A stretch of 64,000 nt of DNA from VRUE01 sp963816785 (lineage in GTDB: Bacteria; Actinomycetota; Thermoleophilia; Solirubrobacterales; 70-9): positions 1,426,001-1,490,000 of the forward strand of contig CAWFLL010000004.1 in assembly GCA_963816785.1 (NCBI GenBank), read 5' to 3'. Positions 53,914-62,326 of this stretch are shown piece by piece (the first letter of the stretch is position 1; every line of letters begins with the position of its first letter). The notes below the pieces were generated by a model. It was not told the origin of the DNA. It worked only from the letters and a program-made list of their open reading frames with translations, and searched no databases. The position numbers were made by a program, and so were the translations under genes.

Positions 53914-54591
53914 TCAACCACTCGGCGGCGGGAAGGTGGAGGGGCGGGGCGGGTACAGATATTCCCAGATGCCGCCGGTGAACTCACCCGGATCGCGGGC
54001 GCGAACCGGCTCCAGCTGCGAGGTGACGCTGTAGCGGGGACCGAGTTCGACCCGGCCGCCCAGAACGCGGGTCTGGAAGCGGTCGAGCGGGCGCACCGGG
54101 GGGCCGGCCAGGACCTTGCCTACGAAATCGTAGACGCCGCCGTGGCAGGGGCAGATGAAGTTCCCGGCGGCCTCGACGAAGCGGACCGGGCAGCCGAGGT
54201 GGGCGCAGCGGTTGGAGACCGCGATGATTTCATCGGGGCTCTCACCGAGCTGCTTGGAGCCCTTGCGCACGTAGGCGGTCGTCTTGCCGGCGTCGCCGAT
54301 TCCCTCCGTCTCGGTGAAGACGACCTGGCGGTAGGTGTCGGAGACGAAGTCGTTGATCGGGCCGACCTCCTCCCAGCGCTCCTTGCCGCGATGGAAGATC
54401 GGCGCGACGGCGAACCCGACCGCGGGCAGGACGATGGCCAAGCCGGCGATGCCGCCGAGGCCCTGGACCGCGACTTCGAAGGCGCGGCGGCGGGTTATCG
54501 ACTCGCCCTCGAAGTAGCCCGGCGGGTTGGGCTTGGCCCGCTCCCGTGGGGACGCCTCGGCCCCGGCTTGCTTGTCCGCTTCGTCAGCCAC
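53914..54591 (-). CDS. Rieske iron-sulfur protein
   Basis: 225 residues. The [2Fe-2S] ligands are in CAHLGCPVRF (C-x-H) and CPCHGGVYD (C-x2-H). The N-terminal region has ITRRRAFEVAVQG followed by a hydrophobic anchor, a twin-arginine type signal-anchor. It should be exported by Tat, whose genes lie nearby. It leads the minus-strand bc-complex operon. Confidence 0.92.
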   Translation of the reverse strand: MADEADKQAGAEASPRERAKPNPPGYFEGESITRRRAFEVAVQGLGGIAGLAIVLPAVGFAVAPIFHRGKERWEEVGPINDFVSDTYRQVVFTETEGIGDAGKTTAYVRKGSKQLGESPDEIIAVSNRCAHLGCPVRFVEAAGNFICPCHGGVYDFVGKVLAGPPVRPLDRFQTRVLGGRVELGPRYSVTSQLEPVRARDPGEFTGGIWEYLYPPRPSTFPPPSG

Positions 54592-54651
54592 TGTGATCCA
54601 GATGCAGGAGCGCGGAGTTTATTGCCTCCGGCCCCGGTCGGCTCCGCCGGC

Positions 54652-55077
54652 TCAGCCGCCGAGCGCCGCCGCCGAGCGCCGCCAGAGCTCCGGCACCTGG
54701 TCCTCGCTCCCCTCCGCGTGGTGTCGGGCGCAGCTGCTGATCAGGTCGGCGAGGACGAGAACCGCATCGGTGTCGCCGAGCGTCGCCAGCCGCTCGATTC
54801 CCAGCGCATAGAGGTAGTCGCCGGCAAGGAGGGCGAGGTCGCCGTCGTGCCCCGCGAGCAGGCGCGGCTCCCCGTAGTGCAGCAGGTAGCCCTCGCGTAC
54901 GGCCTCGACGATCAGCGCGTACTCGGCCGGCGCCGCCGCGGCGCGCCGTCCCGCCGCCGCGAGCAGGCCGAGGACCGGCTCCTCGACCGGATCGACGACG
55001 CGGCCGGAGATCGGGGTCCCCCCCTCGCGGAGCAGGCCCGCGAGGGCGCGGAGCGCGTCGGCGGGGTCGTCACTCAC
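54652..55077 (-). CDS. Helical protein of unknown function between hemL and the bc operon
   Basis: 141 residues, all-helical. LLHYGEPRLLAGHDGDLALLAGDYLYALGIERLA is suggestive of the D-D-L helical layout of isoprenyl synthase subunits, but no DDxxD motif is present. Its ATG overlaps the hemL stop region. Role unknown; a structural link with polyprenyl synthesis nearby would be a guess. Confidence 0.6.
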   Translation of the reverse strand: MSDDPADALRALAGLLREGGTPISGRVVDPVEEPVLGLLAAAGRRAAAAPAEYALIVEAVREGYLLHYGEPRLLAGHDGDLALLAGDYLYALGIERLATLGDTDAVLVLADLISSCARHHAEGSEDQVPELWRRSAAALGG

Positions 55078-56330
55078 CGTATGGCCTCGTCGAGCGACTC
55101 GGCCGCGGCAGCCAGCGTGCGCTCGATCGCCGGCTCGTCATGTGCGAGCGAGACGAACCAGGCCTCGAACTGGGACGGAGGCGGGTAGACGCCGCGCTCC
55201 AACATCGCTCGGCAGAAGCGGGCGTGGGCATCGAGGTCGCAGGAGGAGGCGGCCTCGAAGTCGCCGACCGACGCGTCGCTGAAGAAGAGGGTGAGCAGGC
55301 CGGGGGCCGACGCGATCTGAAGCGGCCTGCCATCGCGGAGATCGGCGAGGCCCGAGGCGAGCCGGTCGGTGAGCGCCGCGAGGCGCTGATAGGCCTCCCC
55401 GTCGAGCAGCCGCAGCGTCGCCAGCCCGGCCGCAATCGCGAGGGGATTGCCCGAGAGCGTGCCCGCCTGGTAGACGTCGCCCGCCGGCGCGACACGCTCC
55501 ATCGCCGCCCGGGGGCCGCCGAAGGCGGCGGCGGGCAGGCCGCCGCCGAGGACCTTGCCGAGGACGGTCAGGTCGGGCTCGACGCCGTAGCGTTCCTGGG
55601 CGCCGCCGCGGGCGACCCGAAAGCCGGTGATCACCTCGTCGAAGACGAGCAGAGCCCCTGCCTCGCGTGTCGTCTCGCGGAGGAACTCGAGGAAGCCATC
55701 CTCGGGAGGGACGACGCCCATGTTCGCCGCGATCGGCTCGGCGAGCAGCGCCGCGACCGGGTGCGAGTCGAGGGCGCGGGCGACCGCCTCGCGGTCGTTC
55801 CAGGGGACGACCACGGTGCCGGCGGCCTGCGCGGCGGTCACCCCCGGCGTTGCCGGCACCGCGAGCGTCGCCAGCCCGGAGCCTGCATCGGCAAGCAGCC
55901 CGTCGGAGTGGCCGTGGTAGGCGCCGGCGAACTTGACGACCGTCTCGCGGCCGGTGATCGCGCGGGCGAGGCGCACCGCGCCCATCGCGGCCTCGGTGCC
56001 CGAGCTGGTCATCCGCAGCATCTCCACCGATCCGATCCGATCCGCGACCTCCTCGGCGAGCTCCACCTCGGCCTCGGTGGCGGCGCCGAAGCTGGTCCCG
56101 CGGGCGGCGGCCTCGGCGACCGCCGCGACGACCGCCGGGTGGGCATGCCCGAGGATCAGCGGGCCCCAGGAGCCGACCCAGTCGATGTAGCGGTTGCCTT
56201 CGACGTCGATCAGCTCGCAGCCCTCGCCGCGTTCGATGAAGATCGGGTCGCGGCCGATCTGCCGCATCGCCCTGACCGGCGAGTTGACCCCGCCTGGGAG
56301 GACACCTCGCGCCCGCTCGTACAAAGACAT
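55074..56330 (-). CDS. hemL: Glutamate-1-semialdehyde 2,1-aminomutase
   Basis: 418 residues from MSLYERARGVLPGG. Converts glutamate semialdehyde to 5-aminolevulinate. Motifs: VNSPVRAM, GSWGPLILGHAHP, PLP-site LVFDEVITGFRVARGG, the catalytic Lys in VLGKVLGGGLPAAAFGG and GTLSGNPLAIAAGL. An in-frame start 66 bases upstream adds residues that do not fit the family. It is the last gene of the tetrapyrrole block hemB, Ahb-like, hemL. Confidence 0.93.
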   Translation of the reverse strand: MSLYERARGVLPGGVNSPVRAMRQIGRDPIFIERGEGCELIDVEGNRYIDWVGSWGPLILGHAHPAVVAAVAEAAARGTSFGAATEAEVELAEEVADRIGSVEMLRMTSSGTEAAMGAVRLARAITGRETVVKFAGAYHGHSDGLLADAGSGLATLAVPATPGVTAAQAAGTVVVPWNDREAVARALDSHPVAALLAEPIAANMGVVPPEDGFLEFLRETTREAGALLVFDEVITGFRVARGGAQERYGVEPDLTVLGKVLGGGLPAAAFGGPRAAMERVAPAGDVYQAGTLSGNPLAIAAGLATLRLLDGEAYQRLAALTDRLASGLADLRDGRPLQIASAPGLLTLFFSDASVGDFEAASSCDLDAHARFCRAMLERGVYPPPSQFEAWFVSLAHDEPAIERTLAAAAESLDEAIR

Positions 56331-56470
56331 CAACCGCCGCCGCCTCTGCAGGCCCTCAATAAAACCCGGCGTGTCCTCCGCTTCGCGTCCGGGCATGCCG
56401 GGGTCAGCGCCAACCCCCCGCCCTCGCTCCGCTCACGGATCACCAGATTTCGACGTTCGCTCCGCGAGGG
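56331..56470 (-). other. 140-base gap between hemL and the Ahb-like gene
   Basis: No gene or hairpin of note. Codons of the longer hemL ORF run into it, without family similarity. Confidence 0.3.
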
Positions 56471-57556
56471 CTAGCCGTGCCGCTCTTCCCAGGCGGCGTA
56501 CTCGTCGGTGAAGTAGTGGAGGCGCACCTTCTTGTACTCGGTGGAGGAGTAGAGGGTGGCGCGGTCCTCCGGCCCCATTCCGCACTCCTCGGCGATCGAG
56601 TCAAGGATCGCGTCGCACTCCTGCTTCGAGCGGCCGTGGGCCATCGTGAAGACGCTGTAGGGCCAGTCCTCGTAGGTGGGCCGCTGGTAGCAGTGGGAGA
56701 TCCCGCGGAACGAGGCCATCCGCCGCCCGGTCTCCATGATCTTCTCCTCCGGCACCTTCCAGACCCCCATCCCGTTCGCCGAGAACCCGGCGCGGCGGTG
56801 ATAGAGGATCGCCGCGACCCTGCGCAGCAGCTTGCGGTCGACCATCCCACCGAGATGGCCCAGCAGCTCCTCGGTGCCGATCCCGAGCTCTTCGGCGACC
56901 GGGTCGTAGGGGCGATCGACCGGCTCCATCGGCCCCTGCAGGGCCCGGATCACGGCGATGTCGCGCTCGTCGTAGGGCTGCGGCTCCAGCTCGCGAGGAG
57001 GAGAGGCGTCGACCGCGCTGGCGAGGGCGTCGGTGCCCTTCTCCATCTCCAGGTTCATGTTGATCTTGAACAGGGTCAGGGTCGGCAGCTTGCGCATCGA
57101 CTCGGCCCCGGTCTCCCGCATCAGGACCTCGAGGGTGCCGTCGAGGCCGAGCGGCGAGTCGGGCGGCGTCGCGATCGTGAACCAGAGGTTGAAGTCGTGG
57201 GTCCGCAGGTAGTTGTGAGAGACGCCGGGATGGGAGTTGACGATCGTCGCGGCGCGCTGCGGGTTGTCGGGGTCGACCCTGGCGGCGACCAACATCGACT
57301 CGTAGCCGAGCGCGCGGGTGTCGAAGATCGGGGTGATCTCGCGGATGATCCGGTGGTCGAGCAGCCGCCTCGTCCGGGCGAGCACCTCCGCGGGCTCCAG
57401 CCCGGCCTCGCCGGCGATCAACCGGTACGGCTCCGGGTCGAGCGGGAAGCTCGACTGGAGGAGGTTCATCAGCCGCTTGTCGGTCTCGTCGAGCGGGATC
57501 GCGGCGCCGCCCTTGCGGGATCGCGCCTTTGACTGCGGCACCTTCACTGAAGCCAC
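56471..57556 (-). CDS. Fused AhbA/AhbB-like siroheme decarboxylase (Lrp/AsnC-type)
   Basis: 361 residues of two similar halves. First half (about 25-185): helix-turn-helix KRLMNLLQSSFPLDPEPYRLIAGEAGL, then the ligand domain with NSHPGVSHNYLRTHDFNLWFTI. Second half (about 195-355): DERDIAVIRALQGPM, RAGFSANGMGVWKVPEE and GISHCYQRPTYEDWPYSVFTMAHGR. The H-N-Y / H-C-Y motifs and NLWFT/PYSVFT are those of AhbA-AhbB and NirDLGH, which turn siroheme into didecarboxysiroheme. The usual form is two subunits, so this is a fusion. Start overlaps the hemB stop. Confidence 0.85.
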   Translation of the reverse strand: MASVKVPQSKARSRKGGAAIPLDETDKRLMNLLQSSFPLDPEPYRLIAGEAGLEPAEVLARTRRLLDHRIIREITPIFDTRALGYESMLVAARVDPDNPQRAATIVNSHPGVSHNYLRTHDFNLWFTIATPPDSPLGLDGTLEVLMRETGAESMRKLPTLTLFKINMNLEMEKGTDALASAVDASPPRELEPQPYDERDIAVIRALQGPMEPVDRPYDPVAEELGIGTEELLGHLGGMVDRKLLRRVAAILYHRRAGFSANGMGVWKVPEEKIMETGRRMASFRGISHCYQRPTYEDWPYSVFTMAHGRSKQECDAILDSIAEECGMGPEDRATLYSSTEYKKVRLHYFTDEYAAWEERHG

Positions 57557-58515
57557 AACCCGGCCTCCTTCGCGTAGTAGGTCACGATCGCGTCGGCGCC
57601 GGCGCGGCGGATCGCGGTGAGCGTCTCCATGACCGCGCCCCGCTCGTCGATCCAGCCGTTGGCGGCCGCGGCCTTCAGCATCGAGTACTCGCCGGAGACG
57701 TGGTAGGCGGCGACCGGGGCGCCCGTCTCGTCCTTGACGCGGCGAACGACGTCGAGGTAGGGCGTCGCCGGCTTGACCATCACCATGTCGGCCCCCTCCT
57801 CGAGGTCCAGCTTCGCCTCGCGCACCGCCTCTTCGGCGTTGGCCGGGTCGAGCTGGTAGCCGCGGCGATCGCCGGACTGCGGGGCCGAGTCGGCAGCCTC
57901 GCGGAACGGGCCGTAGAAGGCGGACGCGTACTTCGCGCTGTAGGCGACGATCGGGACGCCTGGGTGTCCCTCCTCATCGAGTTGATGGCGGATCATCCCG
58001 ACCCGGCCGTCCATCATGTCGCTCGGGGCGACGGCATCGGCGCCGGCCTCGGCATGGGAGATCGCGGTTTTGGCCAGCAGCTCGAGCGTCAGGTCGTTGT
58101 CGACCTCGCCGTCGCGGACGAAGCCGCAGTGGCCGTGCGAGGTGTAGCCGCAGAGGCAGACATCGGTGATCACGACGAGTTCCGGATGTGCCTCTTTCAG
58201 CGCCCGCACCGCCATCTGCACGACGCCCTCGTCGTCGTAGGCGCCGGAGCCGGACTCGTCCTTGGCGGCCGGGAGGCCGAAGAGGAGCATCGCGCCGACC
58301 CCGGCGGCGCCGATCTCGGTCGCCTCGGCGACCAGCTCGGATATCGAGAATCGCTCGACCCCGGGCATCGTCTCGATCTCCTCCCGCACCCCCTCTCCAG
58401 CGACCACAAACGCGGGCTGGATCAAATGCTCCGGAGACAGCTCCGTCTCCCGGACCAAGCTCCGTAGCGTCTCCGTGCGGCGCAGCCGCCGCATGCGTGT
58501 CGCCGGAAATGGCAT
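57544..58515 (-). CDS. hemB: Porphobilinogen synthase (5-aminolevulinate dehydratase)
   Basis: 323 residues. Condenses two ALA molecules. Zinc-binding VCLCGYTSHGHCG contains the three Cys ligands; Schiff-base lysines are in VAYSAKYASAFYGPFR and MVMVKPATPYLDVV. It starts the block with the Ahb-like gene and hemL, which together feed tetrapyrrole synthesis. A repeat lies just upstream. Confidence 0.94.
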   Translation of the reverse strand: MPFPATRMRRLRRTETLRSLVRETELSPEHLIQPAFVVAGEGVREEIETMPGVERFSISELVAEATEIGAAGVGAMLLFGLPAAKDESGSGAYDDEGVVQMAVRALKEAHPELVVITDVCLCGYTSHGHCGFVRDGEVDNDLTLELLAKTAISHAEAGADAVAPSDMMDGRVGMIRHQLDEEGHPGVPIVAYSAKYASAFYGPFREAADSAPQSGDRRGYQLDPANAEEAVREAKLDLEEGADMVMVKPATPYLDVVRRVKDETGAPVAAYHVSGEYSMLKAAAANGWIDERGAVMETLTAIRRAGADAIVTYYAKEAGLWLQ

Positions 58516-58554
58516 GGCCCCGATTCTAGGGAGGGTCGGTCAGGGGGAGCCGGC

Positions 58555-58602
58555 GGTGTCCCCCGCCCGGACTCGCGGGCTTCGCCCGCTCTGAGTATCC
58601 GT
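58555..58602 (-). repeat. Dispersed intergenic hairpin repeat, copy 2
   Basis: Reverse complement of the element at 16150. Stem here is GCGGGC-GAA-GCCCGC: two changes relative to copy 1 that keep pairing. Flanking CTCAGAG and GAGTCCGGGCGGGG are the same. Located between hemB and the divergent ABC gene. Confidence 0.75.
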
Positions 58603-58682
58603 CCGTTCGGAGAACACCCCCGGCTCCTCCCGCAAGAGGCGCCTAACACCGAGCGCACGATCGGCGGATACCGTTCCACGCC

Positions 58683-59423
58683 ATGCCCGGAGCTGGGATT
58701 GAAGGCGGGGTGGCCGCGCTCGAGGCGCGGGGGCTCGTGAAGCGTTTCGGGGAGCGGGAGGCCCTGCGTGGAGTCGGCCTGACCGCGGAGCCGGGTGAGC
58801 TGCTCGCCGTGATCGGCCCGAACGGGGCGGGGAAGACGACGCTGCTCTCGATCCTCGCCGGAATCTGGAAGCCCGACGAGGGGAGGCTGCAGCTGCCGCG
58901 GGGCGAGGTCGGCTGGGTGCCGCAGCAGGCCGCCCTCTACCGCCGCCTCTCCGTCGAGGAGAACCTGCTTCTTTTCGCGCGGCTCGAGCGGCACCCCGAT
59001 CCACACGCCTCGGTCGAGGAGATGCTCGACCTGACCGGGCTCGGCGACCGGCGCCGAGAGCTCGTCGCCAGGCTCTCGGGCGGCAACCAGCAGCGTGTCA
59101 ACATCGCGATCGGGCTGCTGTCGCGGCCGCTGGTGCTGTTGCTCGACGAGCCGAGCGTCGGGCTCGACCCGCGCCAGCGCGCCCGCCTCTGGGAGTTCGT
59201 TGCGGGACTGGCTGGCGGGGGGACGACCGTGATCTTCTCGACCCACGACATCCAGGAGGCGGAGCGCTACGGGCAGCGGCTACTCGTCCTCGCCGACGGC
59301 GAGAGCCTGTTCGACGGGACCCCCGGCGAGCTCCGCGACGTGGTCCGCCGCGAGGCCCCCGAGGCGGCCAGCAGCGACTTCGAGACGGCCTTCGTCGCCT
59401 TCCTCCACCACCGGGGGCATTGA
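58683..59423 (+). CDS. ABC transporter ATP-binding protein
   Basis: 246 residues. Walker A GPNGAGKTTLLS, Q-loop VPQQAAL, signature LSGGNQQRVNI, Walker B LLLDEPSVGLD and H-switch STHDIQEAE. It is of the ABC-2/CcmA-type used by simple exporters. It is coupled with the permease by a TTGA overlap. No periplasmic binding protein, so export is likely. Confidence 0.93.
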   Translation: MPGAGIEGGVAALEARGLVKRFGEREALRGVGLTAEPGELLAVIGPNGAGKTTLLSILAGIWKPDEGRLQLPRGEVGWVPQQAALYRRLSVEENLLLFARLERHPDPHASVEEMLDLTGLGDRRRELVARLSGGNQQRVNIAIGLLSRPLVLLLDEPSVGLDPRQRARLWEFVAGLAGGGTTVIFSTHDIQEAERYGQRLLVLADGESLFDGTPGELRDVVRREAPEAASSDFETAFVAFLHHRGH

Positions 59424-60778
59424 AGTTGCGCTGGCTGCTGCTCAAGGACCTTCAGATCCTGCGCCGATCGCCGCTGCAGGCGTTCCTCCTCGTCGCCTAC
59501 CCGATCCTGATCGCGCTCCTGGTCGGCTTCGCGATCTCCCGTGACGAGGAGAAGCCGCGGGTCGCCTTCCTCAACGAAGTGCCGTCGGGGTCGAGGATCA
59601 GCGTCGGCCAGTCGGAACTGCCGTCGGTCGGGGTCGAGGACCGGATCTGCCGACGGATCGCCTGTGTGCCGGTCGCCAACCGCGACGAGGCGGTCGAGAA
59701 GGTCCGCTCCGGCGACGTGCTCGCGGCGCTGCTCCTCCCCGCCGACCTCGTCGACCGGCTCAACTCGCTCTCGACCCTCAACCCCCGGACGCCGCGGATC
59801 GAGGTGATCGTCAACGAGGAGGACCCGATCAAGGCGCGCCTCGTCGACGATCGAATCTCGACCCTGCTGGCGCAGGCGAACCTGGTCATCGCCAGGAGGA
59901 TCGCCGCCGAAGGCGGCAGGTCCCTCGACCTGCTCGTCAACGGAGGCACGGTCGAAGTGGTCGGGCGGAGGATCGGGATCCTCGGGCTGCGGACGACCTC
60001 CCGGCTGCTGCGCGAGCTGCGCCCGTCGCTGCCTCCCGGGCCCCTGCAGGACTCGGCGGACCGTCTGATCCGCTTCGCCTCCCTCGCCCGCGACAACCTC
60101 GATGTGGGGGCGACATTGCTGAACCGGCTGGCGCAGCCGATCATCGTCGACAAGGAGGTGGTCAGCGAGCCGACCCCGCCCCTCGACCTCTTCGCGATCG
60201 CGGTCGCAGCAACCTTCACGCTGACCTTCGTGACGGTGCTCCTGGTCGCCGGGTCGTTGGCACTCGAGCGGGAGGAGAACGCGTTCCCGCGCCTCACCCG
60301 CGGCCTGATCGGGCCCTCGGCGCTGCTGACCGAGAAGGTCGGGCTCGGGATCGTGGTCGGGCTCGGCGTGACCCTGCTGATGCTGCTCGGCGTGCAGGCC
60401 TTCGTCCCGCTCGAGTGGGGCCGCCTCTGGCTCTGGCTGGCGGCGATCGTCGTCGGGGGCGGAGCACTGGCGGCGGCGGGCGCCGCGCTCGGCGCGGCGG
60501 CGCGGGAAGTGCGCGCCGTGTCCCTGCTCGCGTTCATGGTCTCGCTGCCGATCGCCCTGCTCTCGCTGATCCCGTCCGGCGCCGTCGGGGCGACCCTGTT
60601 CGACGCGATCGAGCTGATCACCGCGCTGTTCCCCTTCAAGCCGGCGTTGGACGCCATCAGCCGGGCTCTCGACCCGGGGGGAGCGGGGATCGGCGGCCCG
60701 CTCCTGCACCTCGCCGCGCTGAGCGCCGCCTATGGCCTCCTCGCCCGCTTCGCCCTACGGCGCTTCGGCTCGGTCTGA
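59420..60778 (+). CDS. ABC-2 type permease
   Basis: 452 residues from TTG. One membrane helix at the N-terminus (LQAFLLVAYPILIALLVGF), then a large outside domain (about 45-250) and five helices near the C-terminus (about 255-450). The order fits the ABC-2 (YhgE/NodJ-like) exporters. Substrate not known. It ends just before a strong inverted repeat. Confidence 0.85.
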   Translation: MKLRWLLLKDLQILRRSPLQAFLLVAYPILIALLVGFAISRDEEKPRVAFLNEVPSGSRISVGQSELPSVGVEDRICRRIACVPVANRDEAVEKVRSGDVLAALLLPADLVDRLNSLSTLNPRTPRIEVIVNEEDPIKARLVDDRISTLLAQANLVIARRIAAEGGRSLDLLVNGGTVEVVGRRIGILGLRTTSRLLRELRPSLPPGPLQDSADRLIRFASLARDNLDVGATLLNRLAQPIIVDKEVVSEPTPPLDLFAIAVAATFTLTFVTVLLVAGSLALEREENAFPRLTRGLIGPSALLTEKVGLGIVVGLGVTLLMLLGVQAFVPLEWGRLWLWLAAIVVGGGALAAAGAALGAAAREVRAVSLLAFMVSLPIALLSLIPSGAVGATLFDAIELITALFPFKPALDAISRALDPGGAGIGGPLLHLAALSAAYGLLARFALRRFGSV

Positions 60779-60795
60779 GAGACCTACTCTCAACA

Positions 60796-60838
60796 GCGCA
60801 TCAACTTGACCGGCCATATCACGGTGAACTTGATGCGC
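60796..60838. terminator. Bidirectional terminator between convergent genes
   Basis: A 17-base stem with two mismatches: GCGCATCAACTTGACCG (60796-60812) and CGGTGAACTTGATGCGC (60822-60838), loop of nine bases. It lies after the ABC permease and over the last codons of the convergent gene. Confidence 0.7.
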
Positions 60839-61505
60839 TGTCGTCGAATGCCGCGCCGAGCGACCTTGGGGCCGAGACTCGGCCGGCGATGCACTCGTGG
60901 ACGAACTCGTCGAAGGGGAGGGTCGGCAGGAGTATCGATCGCAACCGCTCAAGGACCTGGCGCTGGCTCAGCTCGGGAAGGGCCCGGTTGTGGGCGCCTA
61001 TCTCATGGACCGCGGCCGCGCTGCCGTCGACCAGCAGGCACCCATGGCGACTGAGGTAGGCGTGCGCCTCGGTCAGCACCTGCCCCGTCTCCATCTGACA
61101 CTCGACCCGCAGCGAATCCAGCTCGTAGTTCGGCTCCGTCGTCGAGATCTGCTCGAGCTGCTGGTGGGTTGGGAACGCGACAAACGCCATCAGCTCGGTG
61201 CCGGGGCTCCGCCGCAGCGTCGCGGGCACCGAGCCATAGCCAGTCACGTGCGCCGAGTAGGCGGCGTCGAGGTCACGCAGCGTCGCCTGGACGACCGGGA
61301 CCGGCTGAGCGCCGGACCCCAGCTTGCGCGCGAGCACCGCCGGCGCTGCGTTCGAGCCATAGGCCAGCAACGGGATGCGCCTCGAGCGGTCCACCTCGGC
61401 GGCCGCGAGATCCACGGCCTCGCCCTCCACCAGGGCAAACGAGCGGTCCAGTACGCCGAAGGGATAGCTCAGCGCGCGCTCCAGCTCCTCGCGTTGCCCG
61501 TTCAT
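60819..61505 (-). CDS. Gamma-glutamylcyclotransferase-like protein
   Basis: 228 residues. A central RIPLLAYGSNAAPAVLARKLG resembles the YGSN substrate loop of GGCT/AIG2 proteins. A later LMAFVAFPTHQQLEQISTTE would complete the barrel. The family Glu is not obvious, so activity is uncertain. The rest has no other familiar motif. It is convergent with the ABC pair. Confidence 0.6.
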   Translation of the reverse strand: MNGQREELERALSYPFGVLDRSFALVEGEAVDLAAAEVDRSRRIPLLAYGSNAAPAVLARKLGSGAQPVPVVQATLRDLDAAYSAHVTGYGSVPATLRRSPGTELMAFVAFPTHQQLEQISTTEPNYELDSLRVECQMETGQVLTEAHAYLSRHGCLLVDGSAAAVHEIGAHNRALPELSQRQVLERLRSILLPTLPFDEFVHECIAGRVSAPRSLGAAFDDSASSSP

Positions 61506-61549
61506 GCGCTACCTCCACTGCCAGTATCGCGGATAGGGTCCGCAGGATC

Positions 61550-62326
61550 ATGCGGGTGCTATTCATCGGCGACGTCGTCGGCGGACCGGGGCGGCGCGGC
61601 CTGAAGGCCGCAATGCCCGAGCTGACCGACCGCCACAGGCCGGACCTGACGATCGTCAACGGCGAGAACTCTGCGGGCGGCATCGGGATCACGGAGAAGA
61701 CCGCGCAGGGACTCTTCGATGCCGGCGCCGACGTGATCACCACCGGCAACCACGTCTACCGCCACCGGGAGGCCTACGACTTTCTCGACAGCGCCGAGCG
61801 GGTCATCCGTCCCGCCAACTACCCCCACGCCAACCCGGGCCGGGGCCACCTCGTGGTCGAGGCGGGGGGCATGCGGGTCGGGGTGGTCAACATCAGCGGC
61901 GCCGTCGGCCTGACCGTCGCCCGGTCCCCATTCCACGAGATCGACAGCGTCCTCGAGCGGATCGAGGCCGACTGCGTCGTCGTCGACTTCCACGCCGAGG
62001 TGACGAGCGAGAAGGTCGCGATGGGTTGGCATCTCGACGGGCGGGTCGCCGCCCTGTTCGGCACCCACACCCACGTCCCGACCGCCGACGCGCGGGTGCT
62101 GCCGGGGGGGACGGCGGTGATCACCGACGTCGGGATGACCGGCTCGCGCACGAGCGTTCTCGGGGTGAAGCCCGAGCAGGCCCTCGAGGCGCTGATCACC
62201 CAGATGCCCGTCAGATTCGAAACCGCCGAGGAGGACATCTGGGTGATGGGCGCCGTGGTCGAGATCAACTCGACCGGACTGGCTGACTCGATCGAGCAGG
62301 TCCTGATGCCCGCTCCTCCGGGCTGA
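61550..62326 (+). CDS. YmdB-like metallophosphoesterase
   Basis: 258 residues. FIGDVVGGPGRRGL, VNGENSAGGIGIT, TGNHVYRHRE and GTHTHVPTADARVLPGGTAVITDVGM (last motif spans about residues 176-201) are the metal ligands of the YmdB/TIGR00282 family, which cleaves 2',3'-cyclic AMP in Bacillus. AGGATC precedes the ATG. Its 3' end overlaps the convergent GT-like gene by 62 bases. Confidence 0.9.
   Translation: MRVLFIGDVVGGPGRRGLKAAMPELTDRHRPDLTIVNGENSAGGIGITEKTAQGLFDAGADVITTGNHVYRHREAYDFLDSAERVIRPANYPHANPGRGHLVVEAGGMRVGVVNISGAVGLTVARSPFHEIDSVLERIEADCVVVDFHAEVTSEKVAMGWHLDGRVAALFGTHTHVPTADARVLPGGTAVITDVGMTGSRTSVLGVKPEQALEALITQMPVRFETAEEDIWVMGAVVEINSTGLADSIEQVLMPAPPG

Noticed and set aside
61169..61549. 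N-terminal extension of the YmdB-like gene
   Set aside because: The extension is low-complexity and antisense to another gene; the ATG at 61550 has a ribosome site and begins exactly at the family start.
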